Shown here piece by piece: positions 7,351-14,126 of a stretch of 64,000 nucleotides of DNA (position 1 is its first letter; every line of letters begins with the position of its first letter). The position numbers were made by a program, and so were the translations under genes. Source of the stretch: Deltaproteobacteria bacterium (lineage in GTDB: Bacteria > Myxococcota_A > Polyangia > HGW-17 > JAJRWW01); the NCBI GenBank assembly GCA_029938605.1, contig JAOZUO010000011.1, positions 17,474 to 81,473 of the forward strand. Reading direction: 5' to 3'. The notes under the pieces were generated by a model, which saw only the letters and a program-made list of their open reading frames with translations, did not search any database and was not told the origin of the DNA.

Positions 7351-9237
7351 ATGTTTCGTATTTGCCTATCCATAATGCTGGGAGTGGTACTGGTTCTGCC
7401 AGGCGAGCTGTTGGCCCAACCCACTACCTCACGCGTCTACGGAACCCCGCGAAAGCGGCCCCGGAAACGCCCCGATCCCAAGAAACCCGACAAGGCGCGG
7501 CCCAAGAAACCCGACAAGGCGCGGCCCAAGAAGCCTGACAAGGCGCGGCCCAAGAAGCCTGACAAGGCACGACCCCAAAAGCCAGACAAGGCGCGGCCCA
7601 GGAAACCCGGCAAGACTCCCCCTAGGGCAAAGGCTCCTCCACGCCGCCGCAGACTCATGCCCTGGGGCCAACCGCGAGGCGCAAACACCCCCGCACGCCG
7701 GGTGGGGGGACCGCCCCGACCGGGCCCGATACCGGACCGTCAGGTGACGCCCTGGCGTCCCCGTGTCCGCGCCACCCAGATGGACCCCAACAAAGCCCCC
7801 GGTATCGGCTTCACCATCGCCGGGGTCCGAGTCCTGGGCAACAAAAAGACCACCCGGGGCATGGTACTCCTGCACGCTCGGGTGCCGCTGGGCAATCCGT
7901 TCACCCTGAAGATCCGCGACCTCATTCGCCGGAACCTGTTGGCGTCCCCCTTCTGCAAGTCGGTGACGATAAACTGGGAGCTACACAAGACCAAACCCGG
8001 AGCGGTGATCCTGTTTATCACCATGGAGGAGCGAATCACCTGGATCGTCTCGCCCTCTTTCAGCTATTCGGACGGCAACTATGGCGGCTCTTTCCTGTTC
8101 AAGGAAAAGAACCTCCTGGGTTCAGGCAAGCTGCTGCGCATCTTCGCGGGCTACAACAATGAAGCCCAGCGCCTGACCGTTCAGTACCGGGATCCGAACA
8201 TCCTGTATTCTCCGGTCACCTGGGCCATCAAGGTGGACTACCAGCGCTTCAACCTCAAAGAGTACGATCCCAGTCCCGAAGGCATCCGAAACGGCACCCT
8301 GCTCCGCACCCAGACCTTCCAGCAGTTCATGACGGGGTTGGCCCTGGGCTACTTCTGGTACAACTGGGTGAACACCAGTATCCAATACCAGTTCGGCCTG
8401 GTGGACTTCGGCGTACCCCGATGCCAACGCGCCAGCCCTTCCACCCAAGTCACCCTCCAGCGCTGCCCTGAGTCCAGCCTGACCCTGGACCCCATGGCCC
8501 TGGGTCGCTCCTACTACGTCGGGCCCATGGCCATCCTGAATGACAATGGCCAGTGGGTCGACAGCATTGATCAGCGAGGCAGGTTCTGGAACTGGAAGCG
8601 CGACGCTCAAATCCAGCTCAAGGCGGGCATCGTCCGCAGTCAGACCATCTACGGCATGCGACGCGGCTTCGACCTTCAGTGGCAGATCAACATCGCGTCC
8701 AAAAACCTCGGCGGGGAATTTAACTACGTCACCTGGTTTCTGCGGTACGAACACAGCTTCAACTTCGCCAAGAGCCGCGACTTCGGCGCACGGCACAACC
8801 TGACGATCTTCGCCGAGCAGGCCGCCACGCACAACGCACCCTACTTCCGAGAGCTGCGCACGGGCGGCGCGGACCTGCGGGGCTACATCTCCCAACAACT
8901 GGCGGGCGACACCATGACCCGGTTCAGGGCGCAGTACAAGCTGCACATGTTCACCCTGGGCTGGTTCATGTTCCGGGCGGTGGCCTTCTACGACAGCGCG
9001 TGGATCTTCTACCGTGCTGGCGGCAGGGAGGAGACGCGGATGGAGGAACGAGACGGCCTGCGGCGTTACTACCTGCCCCACGCGGCGGGGCCCAAGAGCC
9101 GGACCCTGTGGAACAACGGCATCGGCACGGGACTCCGCATCCATATCAAGCCCCTGTCCATGGGATCCATCGGGGTCGACGTGGCCTACGGCTTCGAGGC
9201 CCGCGCGGTACGCTTTCTCGTCATGATCGGATCGTAG
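7351..9237 (+). CDS. Omp85/BamA-like outer-membrane protein
   Basis: A protein of about 628 residues with a good ribosome site (AAGGGAGGGGG) before ATG 7351 and a signal peptide ending near LLAQP. A Lys/Pro-rich linker of tandem KKPDKARP units follows, then Arg/Pro-rich sequence. From about residue 155 there is one POTRA-like domain (TIAGVRVLGNKKTTRGMVLL) followed by a surface-antigen-type barrel (FKEKNLLGSGKLLRIFAGYNN, TVQYRDPNILYSP). The C-terminus is VRFLVMIGS. Omp85 proteins insert or translocate proteins in the outer membrane, but canonical BamA has five POTRA domains, so this is a specialised relative. The next gene, a TPR protein, starts directly after its stop, which suggests a shared task. 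Confidence 0.82.
   Translation: MFRICLSIMLGVVLVLPGELLAQPTTSRVYGTPRKRPRKRPDPKKPDKARPKKPDKARPKKPDKARPKKPDKARPQKPDKARPRKPGKTPPRAKAPPRRRRLMPWGQPRGANTPARRVGGPPRPGPIPDRQVTPWRPRVRATQMDPNKAPGIGFTIAGVRVLGNKKTTRGMVLLHARVPLGNPFTLKIRDLIRRNLLASPFCKSVTINWELHKTKPGAVILFITMEERITWIVSPSFSYSDGNYGGSFLFKEKNLLGSGKLLRIFAGYNNEAQRLTVQYRDPNILYSPVTWAIKVDYQRFNLKEYDPSPEGIRNGTLLRTQTFQQFMTGLALGYFWYNWVNTSIQYQFGLVDFGVPRCQRASPSTQVTLQRCPESSLTLDPMALGRSYYVGPMAILNDNGQWVDSIDQRGRFWNWKRDAQIQLKAGIVRSQTIYGMRRGFDLQWQINIASKNLGGEFNYVTWFLRYEHSFNFAKSRDFGARHNLTIFAEQAATHNAPYFRELRTGGADLRGYISQQLAGDTMTRFRAQYKLHMFTLGWFMFRAVAFYDSAWIFYRAGGREETRMEERDGLRRYYLPHAAGPKSRTLWNNGIGTGLRIHIKPLSMGSIGVDVAYGFEARAVRFLVMIGS
7480..7614 (+). repeat. 24-bp coding tandem repeat (KKPDKARP)
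   Basis: Five near-identical 24-bp units from 7480 to 7599, beginning AAGAAACCCGACAAGG, plus a decayed sixth. The unit is a multiple of three, so copy-number change would lengthen or shorten the positively charged linker without breaking the frame. Confidence 0.9.
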
Positions 9238-10773
9238 ATGACGCGGATCTTCTTATGTGCGGCACTGCTGACGGCGCTGCTGACGGTAGAATCCACCAAC
9301 GCCGACGCCCGCTCCCCCCAAGGCAAGCGCTGGGGCCAGGTTCTCCAGGCGGCCTCCTTCGCGGCCAAGGGGCGCACCTCCCGGGCAATTCTTACCCTGA
9401 GGAGTCTGCGGCGAACGCGGGACACGCCGGCCCTAGCCACGGCCTCGGGGCTGTGTCGCTTGATGCGGGGCGACCTCCGTGGCGCCCAAAAAGATCTGGA
9501 CCAGGCGTTGCGGCTGGGCGGCTCCTACGTGGAGGGCCACTACTGGACCGCCGTGGTGGCTCTGCGAGCGGGCCGCACCGTCCAGGCCCGCAAGGGGCTC
9601 GGGCGCGCCCTGACCCTGGGTGGAGACCGCCCCCACTTCCTGATGCTGCGAGTTCTGATGGCCAAGAAGTCCGGACAGATGGCGTTGGCCCGGGCGTCGC
9701 TGGCCAAGCTGGCAAAAAAGCAGTGCGAGCTGCTCGACCCGGCGCTCTACCCCGATCCCATGGTCGGCCTGACCCAGGCGATCTTGTACATCCTACGCCG
9801 CTACCCCCACCAGGCGTCAATCCTGTTCACCGCCGGGAACCTCATGATGATGACCCGCCGGTTCCACCAGGCGAAGCTGTACTACCAGCGAGCCCAGAAG
9901 CTCCTCCAGCAGAGCGCGGGCTTGCTTCTGCGGAGGGCGCGCCTGGCCATGGTGGACGCCAACCTCCCGGTGGCCCTGCAGCTCCTGGACCGTGGACTGG
10001 CCCTGGTGCCCGGCGCCACGGACCTCCGCTCTACCCGTGCCGAGATCCTCATCGCCCTGGGGCGACCCACCCAGGCCCGCGCCGAACTGGAGCGGGCGGT
10101 GAAAGCGAACCCCCGAAACGGCCTGAACCTGAGCCGCCTGGCAGATCTGCTCTGGGACGCCGGAGGATACAGCCGGGCCCAACGGCTCTATCAGTACGCG
10201 CTGCGGCGAAACCGCGGGCTGGCCTCGGCCCGCTATGGCCTGGCCCGCTCCCTGGACCGACTTAGACAGTACAAAAAGGCGGAGCAATCCTACCGCGCCG
10301 CTACCGCCCTGAGCCCGGGAAACGAACGGTACCACCTGGCGCTGGGGCTGTTCTATGACAAGCTGGGACGCAAACCGGAAGGTGCACAGGTCCGGGCACG
10401 GGCCAAGCGAGCGCGCGCCCTGGCCACGGCCATGCGACAACGCAGCCGTCAGGCGGCGTCCATCGGAACCGTGGCCCGACAGGCCTGCCGGGTAGCCCGG
10501 GCGGCCGCCGTACCCGCCGCTCGTCTCATCATCAACCGGATGAGAGGCGCCCACGCGGTGCGAGGCTTCATCGCCGCTCACCTCGCAGCCCTGGGCGGCA
10601 AGACCCACACCGCCGGCCTCGTCGCGGCCCTGGCCGGTCTCAAACCGGCCCGCCTGCTCACGTCGCAACGCAATCAGCGCACGACCCTGACCATCAAGGG
10701 AAAGATCGATCCCCAAATCCCCGTGATACTCAAGCGGTACTTGAGCTACCTGAATCCCGATCTGATGAAGTAG
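9238..10773 (+). CDS. Secreted TPR-repeat protein
   Basis: A 511-residue protein. Its ATG directly follows the TAG of the Omp85-like gene (TAGATG), so translation is probably coupled. A signal peptide (MTRIFLCAALLTALLTV) precedes an array of TPR-like helical hairpins, for example GRPTQARAELERAVKANP, AGGYSRAQRLYQYALRRN and RQYKKAEQSYRAATALSP. The C-terminal 120 residues are Ala/Arg-rich helices with no obvious repeat. TPR proteins are scaffolds for protein binding, and in Bam systems a TPR lipoprotein (BamD) works with the Omp85 partner. This pair may be an analogous module, but no lipobox is present and the function is unproven. Confidence 0.78.
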   Translation: MTRIFLCAALLTALLTVESTNADARSPQGKRWGQVLQAASFAAKGRTSRAILTLRSLRRTRDTPALATASGLCRLMRGDLRGAQKDLDQALRLGGSYVEGHYWTAVVALRAGRTVQARKGLGRALTLGGDRPHFLMLRVLMAKKSGQMALARASLAKLAKKQCELLDPALYPDPMVGLTQAILYILRRYPHQASILFTAGNLMMMTRRFHQAKLYYQRAQKLLQQSAGLLLRRARLAMVDANLPVALQLLDRGLALVPGATDLRSTRAEILIALGRPTQARAELERAVKANPRNGLNLSRLADLLWDAGGYSRAQRLYQYALRRNRGLASARYGLARSLDRLRQYKKAEQSYRAATALSPGNERYHLALGLFYDKLGRKPEGAQVRARAKRARALATAMRQRSRQAASIGTVARQACRVARAAAVPAARLIINRMRGAHAVRGFIAAHLAALGGKTHTAGLVAALAGLKPARLLTSQRNQRTTLTIKGKIDPQIPVILKRYLSYLNPDLMK

Positions 10774-10776
10774 CTC

Positions 10777-10938
10777 TAAGCGTCCGCCGGAAAATAAATA
10801 CTCGATTCAGAGCGCCGAAGCGCTCGGCTCGCAAGGCGCGCCGAGGCGCATACTTATTGATATGCAACGAGAAGCAACGAAGCGAGCCGGGATGCAGCGG
10901 CGTTCTGGGCGATCTAGTTATTTTGCGGCGGACGCTAA
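10777..10938. repeat. Long hairpin repeat element
   Basis: The outer arms are 24 bp with three mismatches (10777-10800 against 10915-10938; shared core AGCGTCCGCCG followed by AAAATAA). The inside continues to pair: CTCGGCTCGC against GCGAGCCGGG, and AGAGCGCCG against CGGCGTTCT. The whole 162-bp gap between the TPR gene and the small minus-strand gene can fold as one hairpin. The core CAAGGCGCGCCGAGGCGC resembles the element at 3414-3590. It may also end transcription of the two converging genes. Confidence 0.8.
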
Positions 10939-10944
10939 AGCCAG

Positions 10945-11217
10945 TCAGAATGCATCTCCGCGGAGCTCCAGGCTGTAACGCTTGATCTCCGGGTGATCCT
11001 GGGTCACGGCCTCCTCGAACTGCTCCAGCAGCCGAGTAATGTGCTTCTCATCCACGCCCGGCCCGAAGTTGAACCAGATCTTGATGGCATCGTTGTCGTC
11101 CCCGGACGGGAGAAGCTTCGACTCCGTGGGCGCCCAGACCGCCGGCTCGTCCCCGTGCTCGTCCGGGTAGGTCTCCAGGAATTTCTCGATCTTCTGAATC
11201 GCGGCGTAGATGTCCAT
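10945..11217 (-). CDS. Small conserved-looking acidic protein, unknown function
   Basis: A 90-residue protein starting MDIYAAIQKIEKFLETYP. The start is well supported: GGAGGGCACC lies directly before the ATG at 11215-11217. It is acidic, with a single compact alpha/beta-like pattern (IKIWFNFGPGVDEKHITRLLEQF) and no signal peptide, membrane segment or cysteine. I do not recognise the family. It stands alone between the hairpin element and the divergent phosphatase gene. Confidence 0.75.
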   Translation of the reverse strand: MDIYAAIQKIEKFLETYPDEHGDEPAVWAPTESKLLPSGDDNDAIKIWFNFGPGVDEKHITRLLEQFEEAVTQDHPEIKRYSLELRGDAF

Positions 11218-11324
11218 GGTGCCCTCCGTAGCTCCCGGTAGCCTACCTCCGACGCCGGGGCGCGGTCCATAGTCTTTCTTTCCCCTTGCCCGCGGCGGCC
11301 CGCAGCCTCAAATTAGGCTGTGCC

Positions 11325-12158
11325 ATGATGAATCTCCCCATACCCCTCAAAGACCTCACCCGCATCGCTCGGGAGGCGGGCAAGCTGGGCGTGCGTCACT
11401 TCGGCCGGGTCCAGGCCAAGTGCAAGCCCGACGGTACCCTGGTCACCGAAGCCGATGGAGCCATGCAGCGGCTCATCCTGGACCAAATGCGTGCATTGGA
11501 GCCCAGCGCCCAACAGCTCTACCTCCTGGCCGAGGAGGACACGGCCCCACCGAATCCCGGCCTCTCGTCCCCCGCGTCCGCGCAGTTCGTCGCCGCGGTG
11601 GACCCCCTGGACGGCACAACCTCCTTCGCCTCGGGGTTGCCCCTGTGGGGAGTCTCCGTGGGCCTGCTCACCGAGCATCGTCCCGCGGCCGGGGTGGTCT
11701 ACATGCCCCTATTGGGCGGCCCCGACGGTTGGATGTATGCGGTGGACGCCACGGGCCCCGCCCGGCTCAACGGCGCTCCACTGGCCGTACGTCCCCACCA
11801 GCCCTTCGATACCTTCACCCAGCTCGCGGTGCCCAGCGGGTTCGGCCGCTGGGCGAACCTGCCGGGATTTCGCGGCAAGCTGCGGTCGCTGGGCTCCACG
11901 GCCCACCACGTGAGCCTGGTGGCCAGCGGAGCCCTGCACGGCGCCGTTGTCGGCCGGGCCCACATCTGGGACATCGCCGCCGCCGCCGCCCTGCTCGAGC
12001 GAGCCGGCGGCGTACTCCGCACCACCGCCGGCGCCCCCGTGGACTGGCAGGCACTGTACGAAGATCGCCTCGGAGACGCTCCCATCGTCGCCGGATCGCC
12101 CGAGACAGTAGAAGCGCTCATCGCCCAGCTCGAAATCCGCCCTTTGCCCCGGCAATAA
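11325..12158 (+). CDS. Inositol monophosphatase family phosphatase
   Basis: A protein of about 277 residues, the usual length of the IMPase/SuhB/CysQ/HisN group, which hydrolyses small phosphate monoesters with magnesium. The metal ligands are visible as AEED (first acidic site), DPLDGTTSF (the DPxDGT signature) and HIWDIAAAAALLERAGG (the C-terminal WDxAA signature). An N-terminal helix carries TEADGAMQRLI. The start is one of two adjacent ATGs at 11325 and 11328; no strong ribosome site separates them. The substrate cannot be told from sequence; inositol phosphate, histidinol phosphate and PAP are all possible. The stop codon lies inside a strong hairpin. Confidence 0.88.
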   Translation: MMNLPIPLKDLTRIAREAGKLGVRHFGRVQAKCKPDGTLVTEADGAMQRLILDQMRALEPSAQQLYLLAEEDTAPPNPGLSSPASAQFVAAVDPLDGTTSFASGLPLWGVSVGLLTEHRPAAGVVYMPLLGGPDGWMYAVDATGPARLNGAPLAVRPHQPFDTFTQLAVPSGFGRWANLPGFRGKLRSLGSTAHHVSLVASGALHGAVVGRAHIWDIAAAAALLERAGGVLRTTAGAPVDWQALYEDRLGDAPIVAGSPETVEALIAQLEIRPLPRQ

Positions 12159-12197
12159 ATATCCCCCGGCAAATCCGGGGGGATATTTATTGCCGGG
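12147..12197. terminator. Hairpin terminator, probably bidirectional
   Basis: A 22-23 bp stem with one bulge: CCGGCAATAAATATCCCCC at 12149-12167 pairs with the complementary stretch ending at 12197, around a loop of about 5 nt. It overlaps the phosphatase stop codon (12156-12158) and lies between converging genes. The AT-rich middle of the stem gives T-containing sequence on both strands, but there is no classic T-run. Confidence 0.6.
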
Positions 12198-12227
12198 CCC
12201 ACACGATCAAGGTTCACAGAGAGCGAA

Positions 12228-12305
12228 GCTCGCGTGGAGGAGTTCACGGCAGCCGCTCTCTCAGCGTCCTGCTGGAGCGGCAGAGTGAAGCTCCTTCACG
12301 CGGGC
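12228..12305. repeat. Imperfect inverted repeat
   Basis: Arms 12228-12258 and 12275-12305 share GC(T/C)CGCGTG(G/A)AGGAG and GCCGCTC blocks in inverted order, about three quarters identical with a small offset. It lies between the bidirectional hairpin and the 3' end of the PEGA lipoprotein gene. No ORF is supported here. Confidence 0.5.
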
Positions 12306-12351
12306 GAAGCGAACAGCTCAACGGCGGAAACAACTCCCGGAAATAGTCAGA

Positions 12352-12750
12352 TCAATCCAGCTCCCGACGAAGCACCACGTTCATCTTCTGATACTCGTCG
12401 GATCGCACCTTCACGTTAACGTACCGCGTGAAGTAGCCCGGCAGCCGCACCACCACCCGGTAGGTCCCCGGACTCAACCCCACCCGCAGCCCCTTGGGCC
12501 GGCTCAGGGTCCCCACGATGCGCTCGTCGATGTAGAGGGTCGCCTTGGGATGGTTGCACTTGACGAGAATCCCCTGTCGAAGCTGCTTGGGCCCCCCGGA
12601 CGTCATCCAGTTGCAACCGGCAAATCCTCCGAGGCCCAAAGCCAGCCCGACGACAACCAGCCAGACTCGGACCAGGGGGACACGGTTTGGCCGGACACGG
12701 TTTGGCCGGACGCGGTTTGGCCGGATACGATGCTGCGGGCGACGGTTCAT
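12352..12750 (-). CDS. PEGA-domain lipoprotein
   Basis: A 132-residue protein. The ATG at 12748-12750 overlaps the stop of the upstream gene by 4 bp (ATGA), so the two are translationally coupled. The N-terminus has three RPNRV units encoded by a 15-bp DNA repeat (12680-12724), then a hydrophobic stretch and the lipobox GFAGC. The mature part is a PEGA-type domain: HPKATLYIDERIVGTL, LRVGLSPGTYRVVVRLPGY, RYVNVKV. PEGA domains are small beta-sandwiches common on envelope proteins of this lineage. The unusually long basic N-region before the signal core is odd. Its role is unknown but presumably linked to its coupled partner. Confidence 0.8.
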   Translation of the reverse strand: MNRRPQHRIRPNRVRPNRVRPNRVPLVRVWLVVVGLALGLGGFAGCNWMTSGGPKQLRQGILVKCNHPKATLYIDERIVGTLSRPKGLRVGLSPGTYRVVVRLPGYFTRYVNVKVRSDEYQKMNVVLRRELD

Positions 12751-13886
12751 TCTGATTCCTCTGTGAGCTCCGTCCTGATGTCCACGGTTCCGGGCTTCGG
12801 GCCCTTGCCCACCCGCAGGAGCCACCCCTGAGGCGGACGGACAGTGGTCAGGATCTGTTGGAGACGGCTAGGGTCGTAGAGGGTCTGCACGGCGAGCCAG
12901 GTGACACCGCGCCCGAACCGTCGGGTTTTTACCGCGTGGACGCCTGGAAGCTGCAACCGGATCTGTCGGGTGAGCTTCAGCAGAGTGGCCAAACCCAGGG
13001 GTCCTCGGAGGCGCACCAGCACCGTCCGGGTCAACCCCGTGGGGAGACGCGGCGGTAGCAGCCGGCCCAGCCGCCGGGCCAGGGTGCCGAGTCCCTGCGT
13101 CAGAGCCGCCCCCCCCGCCTTCTTCGTGTCGGAGTGGTGGGCCAGGCCAGACTGCTCGAGTCGCAGCAAACGGCGGACCGTCACACGGCCCCGGCCACGC
13201 TTCCCGAGGGCATAGGCCACCGCCACCACCTTGGTGCGAACCCCGGTCACACCGGCGGCCGTGATCTTGCTGAGCACAGTGGTCTCGCACCGGGCCAACA
13301 CCACGGCCACCGCGTGGACCTTTCGCGCCCAGGGAAGTAGCGCGGCGGGCCGAGCACGGGCGGTTTTTACCATGGCCGCCCGCTGCTGGTCGGACCACGG
13401 ACCGGTCACCGTTCGGATGGACATGGACCCCAGGGCGCCAGTGAGCGCCTTCGCCATGGAGCCTGCCTCGCAGTGGGCGAGCACCAGCACCCCAGGCCGC
13501 AGCAAGCGCACCTTGAGGGCGACCAGCCGGGCCCCCAGAGCGGTCTCGTCCACGGTCACGGCCAACAGCACAGTGAGCTTACGCTTCGCACGCGTGACCT
13601 TCCGGGTACGGTAGCGCTTAATGAGCCGACGCACCCGACGCGACAGGAGCCGCTTGAGCCGCTTGTGCCCCTTGTTGCTGGCCAATCGCGGTAGTACCCG
13701 CCGCCAAACCGCCTCGAGCAGGGCTCGGTGGGTAGCCGCGCCACGGGCTCGCCGCACCCGGCCCCGAACGATACGAGCCGACCCCTCGATGAGCTGGATG
13801 CCGGGCCGCGGGGCTCGGGCCCACAGATCAGGACAGCCGCCCGCCACCAGGACCAAGGCGACCATTGTTCCAAGGAAAAACCGCAT
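12747..13886 (-). CDS. Putative lipoprotein with FlgT-like N-terminal region
   Basis: A protein of about 379 residues from ATG 13886, chosen because it begins a signal sequence (MRFFLGTMVALVLVAGGC) with lipobox-like VAGGC; the open frame extends upstream into an IS200 remnant, which is not coding for this protein. The region after the leader (IQLIEGSARIVRGRVRRARG) faintly resembles the N-terminal domain of FlgT-type assembly proteins, with an invariant-looking EGSA and Arg-rich helices. The rest is alternating beta strands and basic helices, very rich in Arg and Leu, with no family I recognise. It overlaps the PEGA lipoprotein gene by 4 bp and they probably act together. Confidence 0.65.
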   Translation of the reverse strand: MRFFLGTMVALVLVAGGCPDLWARAPRPGIQLIEGSARIVRGRVRRARGAATHRALLEAVWRRVLPRLASNKGHKRLKRLLSRRVRRLIKRYRTRKVTRAKRKLTVLLAVTVDETALGARLVALKVRLLRPGVLVLAHCEAGSMAKALTGALGSMSIRTVTGPWSDQQRAAMVKTARARPAALLPWARKVHAVAVVLARCETTVLSKITAAGVTGVRTKVVAVAYALGKRGRGRVTVRRLLRLEQSGLAHHSDTKKAGGAALTQGLGTLARRLGRLLPPRLPTGLTRTVLVRLRGPLGLATLLKLTRQIRLQLPGVHAVKTRRFGRGVTWLAVQTLYDPSRLQQILTTVRPPQGWLLRVGKGPKPGTVDIRTELTEESE

Positions 13887-13929
13887 TTGCCAGAGTGTGG
13901 CCCACCCCCGCGCACGGGTCAAGGAGCGG

Positions 13930-14046
13930 GTCCGAATGACCCCAAATGTAGGCGTAGTTCTCCATACAGCACCTTCTTTCGACACTTTGGGATGAACACA
14001 ACGTGGTACTTGCACTCCCACTTTGAGTGACATAGGGTTTGGGATC
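13930..14046 (-). pseudogene. IS200-family (Y1) transposase, N-terminal remnant
   Basis: The reverse strand encodes TLCHSKWECKYHVVFIPKC followed by RKKVLYGELRLHLG, the conserved beginning of IS200 TnpA (HUH/Y1 transposases, usual form HSKW-CKYHVVF-PK-RRK--YG-LR--LG). The reading stops about 10 residues later at 13919-13921. The HUH histidine pair and the catalytic Tyr are missing, and no ATG stands at the expected start (the codon before SQT is GGA). It is a decayed fragment of about 35 residues lying in the shared upstream region of the FlgT-like gene and the divergent S41 peptidase gene. Confidence 0.85.
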
Positions 14047-14126
14047 CTTTCAGGTGGCATTCCTTATTGGAGAGATGACCGATGACAACGCACGTAAGAC
14101 CGTTTGGGATTTGGGAGCAGGGATGG

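Noticed and set aside
13887-14060. Upstream extension of the FlgT-like protein to a Met near 14060
   Set aside because: This stretch reads through the IS200 remnant in a different frame; the signal peptide begins at 13886.
14082-14126. Earlier start for the S41 peptidase at 14082
   Set aside because: It places 15 extra residues before the signal peptide; ATG 14127 has a better ribosome site and leads straight into the lipoprotein leader.
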